From: Flammeovirgaceae bacterium
GTDB taxonomy: Bacteria; Bacteroidota; Bacteroidia; Cytophagales; Cyclobacteriaceae
Reading direction: 5' to 3'
Assembly: GCA_027487845.1 (NCBI GenBank)
Contig: JAIYCV010000042.1
Coordinates: 518,210-582,209 of the forward strand
Length of the DNA: 64,000 nucleotides
The notes beneath the pieces are model-generated. The model was not told the DNA's origin, did no database searches, and saw only the letters and a program-made list of their open reading frames with translations. The translations under genes were made by a program, and so were the position numbers. Shown one piece after another: positions 25,945 through 34,367 of the stretch (the stretch's first letter is position 1; each line of letters starts with the position of its first letter).

Positions 25945-26802
25945 TTATTTCAATGACTTTTGTAACTCTTCATTCATCCGTTGGAAATCTTCTCGATCAT
26001 TTTTTCGAGCCGATTCCCAGGAGGCTTTAGAAGTGGCCAAAGCACCCGCTCTATCATTTAGTGCTTTTTGAATTCTTGCTTTATGATAGAGCATCCAAAA
26101 AGCTTCCGGATTGCTTTCCAATGCTGTGTTAATCCATGAAAGAGCCTGCTTTAAATCTTTGCCATTTTCTAAATAGTATGTAGCGGCCAACACTAAGTTA
26201 TTCGGAACAATCTTGGTGTTTGTATCGATTGACCTCATCACTTTAGCATCAAAGTCGGCTGTGACAGGTATTTTGACTGACGTGTTTTCCCACATCAACT
26301 GAAGGTTCGCTGTTTTTCCGGTTTCAGATAAATCAGAAACTTCAACGGTAAAAGTTTCTACTCGCTCTGTTAATCGTTCGGACTTTACCGATAATCGAGC
26401 TTGATCTTTGGTTTGATCATAGCTTTCCAAATCGCCACCCATAGAAACATCTTTGTAAATAATAACGGTCCACTCTTTCTCATTGGGGATTGTAAGCAAT
26501 AGATAAGTTCCCTTTGGCACATCGGCATTGCCGAATTTTACATCATCACTGAAGGTGACTTTTGTTCCGCTGTTAGCGGCTGTGCGCCAAAGTTTTCCGA
26601 AAGGCACAACGTACTCAGAAGTGCCACCAAATATTTTGCGGCCCTTGGCTTTAGGTCGGGAGTATTCAACCTTAACATCAGTGAGACCGACAACCGTGGT
26701 GACAGAAGCGGAAGGGCTGGGTGCGGGCACGATCACCTGCGCTTGAAGCGAAATGTGACTTGCCCAAAGTAGTAGAAAAAAGAGACTTCTCATTTGTACC
26801 AT
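25945..26802 (-). CDS. DUF2911 domain secreted protein with TPR-like tail
   Basis: The 285-residue protein has a signal peptide (RSLFFLLLWASHISLQAQ) and a DUF2911 domain (residues 24-180). The domain is recognised from VKVEYSRPKAKGRKIFGG, VPFGKLWRTAANSGTKVTFSDDV and PKGTYLLLTIPNEKEWTVIIYKD. The C-terminal 100 residues form TPR-like helices (AATYYLENGKDLKQALSWINTAL). Its role is unknown; the family is widespread in Bacteroidota. Two ATGs, 9 bp apart, could serve as start; the inner one (26793) gives the neater signal peptide. Confidence 0.88.
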   Translation of the reverse strand: MVQMRSLFFLLLWASHISLQAQVIVPAPSPSASVTTVVGLTDVKVEYSRPKAKGRKIFGGTSEYVVPFGKLWRTAANSGTKVTFSDDVKFGNADVPKGTYLLLTIPNEKEWTVIIYKDVSMGGDLESYDQTKDQARLSVKSERLTERVETFTVEVSDLSETGKTANLQLMWENTSVKIPVTADFDAKVMRSIDTNTKIVPNNLVLAATYYLENGKDLKQALSWINTALESNPEAFWMLYHKARIQKALNDRAGALATSKASWESARKNDREDFQRMNEELQKSLK

Positions 26803-26937
26803 TAGTTTTAGGGATTAATTTTTCCGAAACTAACGGGATAACCGTTTTTGAATCTGTTAATGAATTCTTAAATGGTGTTAACGAGTTGTTAAATTTTTTT
26901 TGGCGAATGACGTTGCTTTTGTGGCCGGTCAAAGCAT

Positions 26938-27366
26938 TTAAGCTTGGGCCTCATTTTTTCTTGGCCAGGTAAAGGCGTAAAAAATAACTAAAGAAGTGAG
27001 CGCACTTTCTACAATTGCTAAAAACACGTAGAATGTGCGCCAAGGAGTTAGTGAAGTAACGGCTATCAGCAACATAATGGCGGTATAGAATACTCCTAAC
27101 GTAACATTCAACCGCCTATTCAAAGCTGGTTTAAGAATAACGGAAAGGAAAACCATCAACGCAGGAACAGCCAATAAAACCGATGCGGCAAACAACTTCA
27201 TAGGGGTATCGAGCATGCTTTCGCCACTGATCATACCCGATACTTTTTGGGGTACATACAATTCAAAATAATCGCCATACAAATAACAAAGTGTTACGGC
27301 TGCCCAAAGGCTCGAAAGTTTAATTTTTACATCGACTTTCAAATCAACGAAATCTCCGGTGCCCAT
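26938..27366 (-). CDS. Four-helix membrane protein, unknown function
   Basis: The 142-residue protein has four hydrophobic segments: SSLWAAVTLCYLYGDYFELYV, LFAASVLLAVPALMVFLSVIL, VTLGVFYTAIMLLIAVTSL and FYVFLAIVESALTSLVIFYAF. The layout recalls small DoxX/DUF6326-like membrane proteins, but I cannot name the family firmly. It lies 135 bp upstream of the DUF2911 gene on the same strand and about 70 bp from the next upstream gene. Confidence 0.6.
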   Translation of the reverse strand: MGTGDFVDLKVDVKIKLSSLWAAVTLCYLYGDYFELYVPQKVSGMISGESMLDTPMKLFAASVLLAVPALMVFLSVILKPALNRRLNVTLGVFYTAIMLLIAVTSLTPWRTFYVFLAIVESALTSLVIFYAFTWPRKNEAQA

Positions 27367-27439
27367 AATTGTTCGATTTTCTTTCCCAATGAATTGGAGA
27401 CGACTTGTTGTAGAAAAAGTTACAGCGCGTAATTCCGCT

Positions 27440-28447
27440 TTATTTAAGTTTCTTCTCCGCTTTATATGCGTTGATGTGATTCTTCAGCGCATCCTGCCAA
27501 AGAATGTCTGCATCCCATTTGCCCAAAAACACTTCTCCGGTTTCGAGTTTCTTAAAATAAAATTTATATACTTCCTGTTCGGCAGGAATTGCCTTCAATT
27601 GTAATTCGCCATTTGTAAAAGTTGCTGAAGCTATTGCACTTGCCGATTTTGTTGATTCATACCCCAATACATCTTTGGCTAAAGATCCTTTTGCGTGAAC
27701 AAATCGCAGAATAAACAAAAATCCTTTTTTTCGAAGATCTGATTCGTCTGCATTGCCATCCACCAACTCATATTTACCAGAATAATTTTCTTTCAGAAAA
27801 ATTTCTAGTTCTTTATCCGCGGCTTGGTCACCGAATTTAGGAAACGCAACTGAAAAATAGCCTATATCTGTTGTTAGCGTTTCGTTTCTTCTACCCACAA
27901 TGGGTGATGCTTCTTTTTCAGTAATGTATTCGGGCTGATCGTTAATTAAAAAATTCTGCTTTTTTTCGACACCAATCGCCCGTTGGTAAATCGTGTTAAG
28001 CGCTTTATTCAAACCACTTTCGTGGACAAACCAAGCTGGCTGGGATATGTCAATTAGACCAGGTTTATTATTAAATGAGATAAAATAAAACTCATATTCG
28101 TTTTGCACCTTGCGAAGAAAAATTAGAAAAACGATATTTCGTTTTACAAGATATTTAAAGCTTGTTCGTTGGCAATCGACTCCAGCCAAAGTGCGAGAAA
28201 TTTCAAGATAAGTTACTGCATCAATACCTGCTTGTTGAAATGCTTTTTGAATTGTTTGTCGCTCCGTTTCACTGATATCCTGGTCATAAAATACGGCTGC
28301 CCGAGTCGAGAGCAGCGTTGCCGGAAAGGCTCCATCTGTTTTCATTGAGCTAAAAAGCTGACCTTGACTTGAAAGCGTTTGCGCTTGCAGGCAAATCAAC
28401 TGATTTGCGAGCAATACAAGTAATTGAAATGTAACGATTCGTTTCAC
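27440..28447 (-). CDS. Secreted protein of unknown function
   Basis: The protein is about 335 residues if read from the GTG at 28447, which gives a good signal peptide (KRIVTFQLLVLLANQLICLQAQ). A TTG 15 bp upstream is the alternative. The mature part alternates strands and helices, with no motif I recognise. A segment FYDQDISETERQTIQKAFQQAGIDAVTYLEI resembles a Rossmann-like helix. Length and composition suggest a periplasmic protein conserved in related bacteria, but no function is offered. Confidence 0.65.
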   Translation of the reverse strand: MKRIVTFQLLVLLANQLICLQAQTLSSQGQLFSSMKTDGAFPATLLSTRAAVFYDQDISETERQTIQKAFQQAGIDAVTYLEISRTLAGVDCQRTSFKYLVKRNIVFLIFLRKVQNEYEFYFISFNNKPGLIDISQPAWFVHESGLNKALNTIYQRAIGVEKKQNFLINDQPEYITEKEASPIVGRRNETLTTDIGYFSVAFPKFGDQAADKELEIFLKENYSGKYELVDGNADESDLRKKGFLFILRFVHAKGSLAKDVLGYESTKSASAIASATFTNGELQLKAIPAEQEVYKFYFKKLETGEVFLGKWDADILWQDALKNHINAYKAEKKLK

Positions 28448-28700
28448 GTTGATAAAAAACAAAGTTTTAACGGCTTATAACTTTAGAATATTCATTATTC
28501 AAATGTTCATCTGTATCTGGTATAATGCGTTTATGATCTAATATCAATAGTTGCTTCCATTGATATAACTCCCACTTTAGCTCCACCTTTATTGAGTTGT
28601 AATAGGTAACAAAAGTACCATTTTTAGAGCACGGCAAAAGTTTATCGTTCAACAGAATAGATAGTACGATGTTTTGCCATTCGTTATTGTGGTTTATCGA

Positions 28701-29021
28701 TCAAATCCAGAGAAAAACTCCCGATTCGTCTTCCTTCACTTGATACGTTTTTAAATCGTTCGATCGTTCAGCGGCTTCCCGACCAGTTGCAAGCTTAAAA
28801 CGGTAGCCGTGCCAAGGACATATTACCTCGCCCAGGTAATTGACCGTTCCTTTACTCAACGACTCACCATTGTGACTGCACCTGTCGTCAAGGGCGAGTA
28901 TTTTGTTTTCAAAAAGAACTAAACACAAACGGGTGTTGCCAATTATCAGCAGTTGTGGTTTGCCAGTTGCTAGTTTATTTTTCAATTCGTTGGCGCTTGA
29001 AAATATTTTAACCCAATCCAT
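28701..29021 (-). CDS. Rieske [2Fe-2S] domain protein
   Basis: The 106-residue protein is a stand-alone Rieske ferredoxin of the NirD/biphenyl-dioxygenase ferredoxin type. The cluster ligands are visible as CSH (Cys48, His50) and CPWHG (Cys68, His71). It would carry single electrons in the cytoplasm to an oxygenase or reductase partner. No partner is adjacent. It is divergent from the M20 amidohydrolase gene, 102 bp apart. Confidence 0.93.
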   Translation of the reverse strand: MDWVKIFSSANELKNKLATGKPQLLIIGNTRLCLVLFENKILALDDRCSHNGESLSKGTVNYLGEVICPWHGYRFKLATGREAAERSNDLKTYQVKEDESGVFLWI

Positions 29022-29123
29022 TTTTTATTTCAATCTGTTTCGCTCTGTAGTTCTAAAAATAGCTATTCCGTAAACTATCTTTCGGAAAAAATTTGATTTC
29101 GATCCTCGACTAACTTTTTTAAT

Positions 29124-30440
29124 ATGGCGAAACATCTTAGCCTTCTCCTTTGTTTGTATATCTCAATTTCTGCAATTGGCCAAATAAATCCCAAATTACA
29201 GTCAAAAATTGAACTGCAAGTCAAAACAATTGAACCCAAAATTGTAGAGTGGCGAAGGTATTTTCACGAGCACCCCGAATTAAGCAATCAAGAGTATAAA
29301 ACTGGAAAATTCATTGCTGACTATTTAAAATCAATAGGGCTAGAGGTTCAATATCCTGTTGCCAAGACGGGTGTGGTGGCCTTGTTGAAGGGGTCAAAAC
29401 CAGGTGCAGTTATCGCCCTCCGGGCCGATATTGATGGGCTTCCTATCACTGAACGAAACTCGTTGCCGTTTGCTTCTAAAGAAAGATCCGTTCTTCGCGG
29501 GCAAGAAACTGGAGTGATGCATGCATGTGGGCATGACGCTCACATTTCTATGTTAATGGCTGTAGCGCAAATTTTAGCAAGCAATAAGGCTGATTTGAAA
29601 GGGACCGTAAAGTTCATTTTTCAGCCTGCGGAAGAAGGCGCTTACGGGGAAGTTGCAGGGGCAGAATTAATGGTTAAAGAAGGTGTTCTTGAAAATCCGA
29701 AAGTAGAGGTGATTTTTGGCCTTCATATTCAATCGCTTACTCCCCTTGGTAAAATTGAGTATCGTGCCGGAGGAATGATGGCAGCCGTGGATGCTTTTGA
29801 TATCAAAGTCACTGGGGTTGGCGCGCACGGTGCGACACCTTGGGATGGAGTCGACCCGATTGTGGTGGCAAGTCAAATTGTGAGTGGTTTGCAAACGATT
29901 GTTAGCCGGCAAACAGAACTCACAAAAGCGGGTGTAGTTATCACAGTAGGTTCGTTTCACTCGGGCATAAGAAGAAATATCATTCCTGAGGAAGCTATGC
30001 TGGAAGGCACCATCCGTACATTCGATCCTGAAATGCAACAAAAAATCCACGATAAAATCAGGCTCACTGCGACTAAAATTGCCGAAAGTGCGGGGGCGAA
30101 AGCAGAAGTCATTATTAATAAAGGTTATCCCGTAACTTACAATGATCCGACAATTACAAAAACAATGGTTGCTAGCTTGGAACGGGCCGCGGGTGTAGAA
30201 AACGTATCCATCACGCAGCCTGTTACGATGGCAGAAGATTTTTCCTTTTTCCAGCAGAAAGTACCGGGGCTATTCTTTTTCTTAGGTGCATACCCAGCTC
30301 AAATGAATCTACAAAAACAGCCAACCCACCATACTGCTGATTTTATGATCGATGAAGGTGCTTTTGTAACCGGAACACAGGGGCTTCTAAATTTGACGCT
30401 TGATTATATGTTTCAGAATACTTCGTCTTCGAAAAAATAA
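29124..30440 (+). CDS. M20 family amidohydrolase (N-acyl amino acid/hippurate hydrolase-like), secreted
   Basis: The 438-residue protein has a signal peptide (KHLSLLLCLYISISAIGQ) and the M20D peptidase fold. Metal and catalytic motifs include LRADIDGLPI, MHACGHDAHISML, and FIFQPAEEGAYGEVAGAELMVKEG. Such enzymes remove acyl groups from amino acids using two zinc or manganese ions. The signal peptide implies a periplasmic location, as for many Bacteroidota members. The HAD gene starts 8 bp after its stop, suggesting co-transcription. Confidence 0.93.
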   Translation: MAKHLSLLLCLYISISAIGQINPKLQSKIELQVKTIEPKIVEWRRYFHEHPELSNQEYKTGKFIADYLKSIGLEVQYPVAKTGVVALLKGSKPGAVIALRADIDGLPITERNSLPFASKERSVLRGQETGVMHACGHDAHISMLMAVAQILASNKADLKGTVKFIFQPAEEGAYGEVAGAELMVKEGVLENPKVEVIFGLHIQSLTPLGKIEYRAGGMMAAVDAFDIKVTGVGAHGATPWDGVDPIVVASQIVSGLQTIVSRQTELTKAGVVITVGSFHSGIRRNIIPEEAMLEGTIRTFDPEMQQKIHDKIRLTATKIAESAGAKAEVIINKGYPVTYNDPTITKTMVASLERAAGVENVSITQPVTMAEDFSFFQQKVPGLFFFLGAYPAQMNLQKQPTHHTADFMIDEGAFVTGTQGLLNLTLDYMFQNTSSSKK

Positions 30441-30447
30441 GCTCTTG

Positions 30448-31155
30448 GTGAGTTTGCCCATAAAACATATTTCATTGGATGTATGGCAAACGCTTATTCG
30501 TTCAAATCTTGAGTTTCGAAAAAAGCGAAATGAGTTATTGGCTGATCATTTCAACATAAGAAAACCTTTTGGTTTTGTTGAAACCGCAGCCAAAACACGG
30601 CAAGCTTGGTGCACGCAGGTGAATGAACTGGTTGGTAAAAACCTGGATAGCTTTGAGATAGTACTTCTAATACTGCAAGATTGCGCAATAGATATTAAGT
30701 CAATCTCAATCGATTTTTACGCGAAGTTTTACACACAAATGGAGATGCTGTTTTTAGAATATCCACCGCTTTTGGCCGAACAGAATTTATTTTCATGGTT
30801 GACACAAGTAAGGCAACACAATATCAGTGTAAGCCTACTTAGCAATACTGGCCTCATCAAAGGTGAAACACTAAATAAATTTTTTCAGCGTCTAAATCTG
30901 AATTTCGACTTTGCTTTGTATTCCGATGAAATTGGTTTTTCGAAACCTAATCCCAAAGCTTTTGACCTTGTTTATCAAAAATCGCGTGCCATCAAAAATC
31001 TTTTGCCGAGAGAAATCGTTCATGTTGGCGACAATTTAAATGCTGATTATGCTGGTGCTCTCGCTGTTGGATTTCAGGCACAATTGATTGATCATTCAGA
31101 AAATACTATATCCTCTTATCTTTCCAAACATGTATTTAACATTCGCCAAACATAA
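30448..31155 (+). CDS. HAD family hydrolase, associated with a phosphoribosyltransferase
   Basis: The protein is about 235 residues from a GTG at 30448 (a TTG at 30445 is also possible). Upstream codons overlap the amidohydrolase gene and are unlikely to be used. HAD motif I reads ISLDVWQTLI, so the second Asp of DxDxT is replaced by Trp. Motif II is SLLSNTG, motif III Lys is in FSKPNPKAF, and motif IV is HVGDNLNADYAGA. The missing Asp suggests weakened or altered phosphatase chemistry. The next gene starts 26 bp before this one ends, a strong sign of coupling. Confidence 0.83.
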   Translation: MSLPIKHISLDVWQTLIRSNLEFRKKRNELLADHFNIRKPFGFVETAAKTRQAWCTQVNELVGKNLDSFEIVLLILQDCAIDIKSISIDFYAKFYTQMEMLFLEYPPLLAEQNLFSWLTQVRQHNISVSLLSNTGLIKGETLNKFFQRLNLNFDFALYSDEIGFSKPNPKAFDLVYQKSRAIKNLLPREIVHVGDNLNADYAGALAVGFQAQLIDHSENTISSYLSKHVFNIRQT

Positions 31156-31960
31156 AATTGAAGATGCACAGCAGCTTCCATTCAAGGCGGAAGAATATAG
31201 CCGATTTAAGTTTGGTGATAAAGCTTTTGCAAAGACTTTTGGTGAGGAGTTAGCAAACGATTTTATTAAGGTCCATGCCAACACTTTATTGGGTGCGCAA
31301 GAGTTAGTTGTCGTGCCAAGCCCTTATAATGCAATACCTACAGCATCGGGTTTAATGTCTGTTTTTTTCAAAGAAATTATTAATCAATTTCTTTATCAAA
31401 ACAATCGCCCTTTCTTGCTCGAATCTAAAATACACCGCTACAATACCTACAGTGTTGACTACAGCCAATTGAGTTACGATGAGCGACTGAAGCTAATGGC
31501 TTCAGATACGTACCATTTTCATGAATCGTTTCTTAACAACAAAACGTGCTTGTTCTTAGATGACATCCGGGTAACCGGAAGCCATGAACAAATAATCAAG
31601 AACATGCTAGAAGTGAATAAGCTCAGTGGGGCTTTTATATTTGTTTATTACGCTGCTTTCAATAATAAAAACATTCCACCCAACCTTGAAAGCTATTTAA
31701 ATACGTTTTCCATTAAATCTCTTGGCGATGTATGCCAGGTGATCAATTCCCCTTCGTTTTCGCCCACAACACGAATCATAAAATACATTCTCAATTCTGA
31801 ACCGAATTTGCTTTTAAGCTATTTGGATAAGATCGATTTAACGATGTTAAAAGAAATTGTTAGGCTCGCCTTACAAAACAATTACCATCATATGCCCGAA
31901 TACAGGGGTAATTTCTATGCCATTGTACGTTTCACAAAAGGCACTCCGTTCACCAACTGA
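31130..31960 (+). CDS. Phosphoribosyltransferase-like protein (PRTase_2 type)
   Basis: The 276-residue protein starts at the ATG at 31130 inside the HAD gene. The PRPP-binding loop is CLFLDDIRVTGSHEQ and an early VVVPSPYNAIPTASG fits the PPi loop. HRYNTYSVDYSQLSYDERLKLM matches the PRTase_2 class seen in tellurite-resistance (Ter) associated biosynthetic clusters, where HAD and PRTase genes lie together. Here the usual ATP-grasp, aldolase and TerD genes are missing from view. A nucleoside-like product is inference. Confidence 0.78.
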   Translation: MYLTFAKHKIEDAQQLPFKAEEYSRFKFGDKAFAKTFGEELANDFIKVHANTLLGAQELVVVPSPYNAIPTASGLMSVFFKEIINQFLYQNNRPFLLESKIHRYNTYSVDYSQLSYDERLKLMASDTYHFHESFLNNKTCLFLDDIRVTGSHEQIIKNMLEVNKLSGAFIFVYYAAFNNKNIPPNLESYLNTFSIKSLGDVCQVINSPSFSPTTRIIKYILNSEPNLLLSYLDKIDLTMLKEIVRLALQNNYHHMPEYRGNFYAIVRFTKGTPFTN

Positions 31961-31968
31961 TGCTAGTT

Positions 31969-32232
31969 CTATGTGTTTTCTTTAAAACTCAGCTTAAAGT
32001 AGAGAAGGGTAGAAGCTAAAATCAGGGTGAACAAATTAGCAACTATAACAGGAATATCGCGCATCATAATGCCGTAGATAAGCCAAAGCAATACACCAAA
32101 GCAAAAGAACGAAAACATGCCAAGCGAAAGATCTTTAGCTGTTTTGGTCTTCCATGTTTTTATTACTTGGGGTAAAAATGCTATTGTTGTGCAAGCGCCT
32201 GCCACCAGTCCTACTATTTGTGTGTTACCCAT
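31969..32232 (-). CDS. SemiSWEET sugar transporter
   Basis: The 87-residue protein has three membrane helices and the PQ motif in helix 1 (TTIAFLPQVIKTWKTKTAKDLS), the layout of bacterial SemiSWEETs. These dimerise to form a passive sugar channel-like transporter in the inner membrane. The length is normal for the family. It converges with the PRTase gene, with 8 bp between stops. Confidence 0.92.
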   Translation of the reverse strand: MGNTQIVGLVAGACTTIAFLPQVIKTWKTKTAKDLSLGMFSFFCFGVLLWLIYGIMMRDIPVIVANLFTLILASTLLYFKLSFKENT

Positions 32233-32395
32233 TTGTTTGATTTTTTACAAAACTAGCGAGTTTAACTCTTCGCGCGGGTGTTCTGTAATAAAAGTATCCT
32301 CTTTTGTTGGTTCAATCGTTTGTTGAGTTTTTTGTGACGAAATGATTGTTGTTTCCTTCTTTTTCAATAGGTTGAAAAATTATATGGTCTCTGTT

Positions 32396-34363
32396 ATGAA
32401 AAAGCCTTTCCTTCTTCTTCTCTTTCTATTAACATTCTCTGTAGGCAAAGCACAAGAAAATGGGTTTCCTTTTGGAGTCATTAGCACAACGGATCTGCAA
32501 ATGGAAAGGTACGAGTTAGACGCTACCGCGGAAGCTGTTGTTCTAAATGAATTTGGCGAAGCCTATTTTGACGAGGGAAAATTGAATGTTGAGTATCATG
32601 CAAAAATCAAGATCCTCACAAAGGAGGGTTTGAAGTACGGCAACTTTAGAATTCCTCTCAGAAAGAATGAATCAAATAAAGAAGAGATAGTAAAAATTAA
32701 GGCTGTAACCCATAATCTAATTGCTGGCAAAATAGAATGGAATGAAATGGATCGGAAAAGCATCTTTTACGAAACAAATTCGCGCTATGCGGATTTCGTC
32801 AAATTTACGCTACCTAATGTCAAAGCAGGTTCTATAATTGAAGTAGCATACACCATCAAGACACCTTTTATTTTGAATCTATGGCCGTGGGAGTTTCAAT
32901 CTGAAATACCTAAGAAGCACTCGGAATTTTGGGCAAAAATTCAGGGAAATTACTTGTACAATATTTCGATGAGGGGGCCTTTAGGGCTGTCAAAAAACGA
33001 ATCGAGCCTAATCTATTCGTGTTTTAGTTTTGGAAGCAGCCGAGCCGATTGCGCGCTCTACAAGTACGCTATGGATAACATTCCTGCGTTCAAAGAAGAA
33101 GATTACATGACCGCCAAAAGCAATTTCATTGCAGCGATAAATTTTGAGCTCATGGAAATCCGATACTTTGATGGAAGAATTGATAAGGTTACACGGGAAT
33201 GGAAAGACGTGGAAGATGAGTTAATGCAACATAGCGACTTTGGTTCGCAGTTAAAAAAAGCCAAAAATTTGGCTGACGATGCTATTAGCGGTGTAATTAA
33301 TTCCGATAGCTCAGATCTCTATAAAGCGCGGAAAATTCTCTCTTGGGTAAGAAATAATTACTCTTGGAATGAAGAGGTGAGGTTGTATTCTGAATTTGGT
33401 GTAAAAAAAGCATGGGAATCCAAAGTAGGAAATTCAGCCGACTTGAATTTTATTTTGTTTGGTTTTTTGCAAAGTGCTGGGCTAAAGCCAAATCCAGTTA
33501 TTTTATCTACGAGAAGCAATGGAAACCCCGTTGCGGATCTCTATCCGGTGTTAAGTGACTACAATTATGTGGTTGTGAGCGTTGAGATAAATGGCACTGT
33601 GTACCTTTTGGATGCAACAGAAAAGTTTATGCCTTTTGGCTTGTTGCCTACCCGCTGCTTAAACGGGAAAGGCCGCTTGCTCGCTAAAAGTAAGTCTGAC
33701 TTTGTCAATTTGAGCGCAACCAAGGGCAAACAAAAACGATTTACCAGCATTATTCTCAAACTTGACGAAAACGGCAATTTTAAAGGAAGCGTTTTCATTA
33801 CATATTCAGATTATGATGGAGCAGCACGGAGGCGACAGCTTTCAGCATTTTCTAGCAACGAAGAACGGATTCAGTTTGCGCAAAAAGAGTGGTCTCGTGT
33901 GCAAGTAAGGAGCTACACAAATGAAAATTTATTGGAGGTAGAGAAACCACTTACCGAAAAACTAGAAATTGAGTTTGAGGCAGAGGTTGAAAAACCTAGA
34001 CAACTCTATTTCAATCCGTTTATCGCTGATCGTTGGGACGAAAATCCTTTTAAGTCAAATGAAAGGTCTTTCCCCGTTGATTTCGGGGCACCACTTCAAA
34101 AAATCACATCGCTAGTTATCGAGATGCCTAGCAATTACAAGGTGGACGATTTACCGAATTCTGTTGCATTAGGGTTGCCCAATGAAGGTGGAAAATTTTT
34201 GTTAGCAACCGGCAAAACAGATAAAAATGTTACTTTTAGAAGTACATTAGTCCTGAATAGAGGTATTTACAATTCTCAAGAGTACCATTATTTGAAGGAG
34301 TTATTCAGCCGAATTATTCAAATAGAGCAAGCCGATTTGGTTTTTCTTAAATCAGAAAAATAA
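32396..34363 (+). CDS. DUF3857 domain protein with degenerate transglutaminase domain
   Basis: The 655-residue secreted protein starts at the ATG at 32396, just before its signal peptide (KKPFLLLLFLLTFSVGKAQ). It has an N-terminal DUF3857 beta domain, a central transglutaminase-like fold, and a C-terminal DUF3858-like beta region. The transglutaminase triad is broken: Ser347 stands for the catalytic Cys (VGNSADLN), Tyr391 for the His (DYNYVVV), and Asp406 (LLDATE) remains. This degenerate form is frequent in Bacteroidota DUF3857 proteins, so a structural or binding role is likely. Its stop is 4 bp from the convergent sensor gene. Confidence 0.9.
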   Translation: MKKPFLLLLFLLTFSVGKAQENGFPFGVISTTDLQMERYELDATAEAVVLNEFGEAYFDEGKLNVEYHAKIKILTKEGLKYGNFRIPLRKNESNKEEIVKIKAVTHNLIAGKIEWNEMDRKSIFYETNSRYADFVKFTLPNVKAGSIIEVAYTIKTPFILNLWPWEFQSEIPKKHSEFWAKIQGNYLYNISMRGPLGLSKNESSLIYSCFSFGSSRADCALYKYAMDNIPAFKEEDYMTAKSNFIAAINFELMEIRYFDGRIDKVTREWKDVEDELMQHSDFGSQLKKAKNLADDAISGVINSDSSDLYKARKILSWVRNNYSWNEEVRLYSEFGVKKAWESKVGNSADLNFILFGFLQSAGLKPNPVILSTRSNGNPVADLYPVLSDYNYVVVSVEINGTVYLLDATEKFMPFGLLPTRCLNGKGRLLAKSKSDFVNLSATKGKQKRFTSIILKLDENGNFKGSVFITYSDYDGAARRRQLSAFSSNEERIQFAQKEWSRVQVRSYTNENLLEVEKPLTEKLEIEFEAEVEKPRQLYFNPFIADRWDENPFKSNERSFPVDFGAPLQKITSLVIEMPSNYKVDDLPNSVALGLPNEGGKFLLATGKTDKNVTFRSTLVLNRGIYNSQEYHYLKELFSRIIQIEQADLVFLKSEK

Positions 34364-34367
34364 AAGA

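Noticed and set aside
28467..28652. A 61-codon minus-strand frame between the secreted protein and the Rieske gene
   Set aside because: It starts only at TTG, has no family-like pattern and no clear ribosome-binding site; probably chance.
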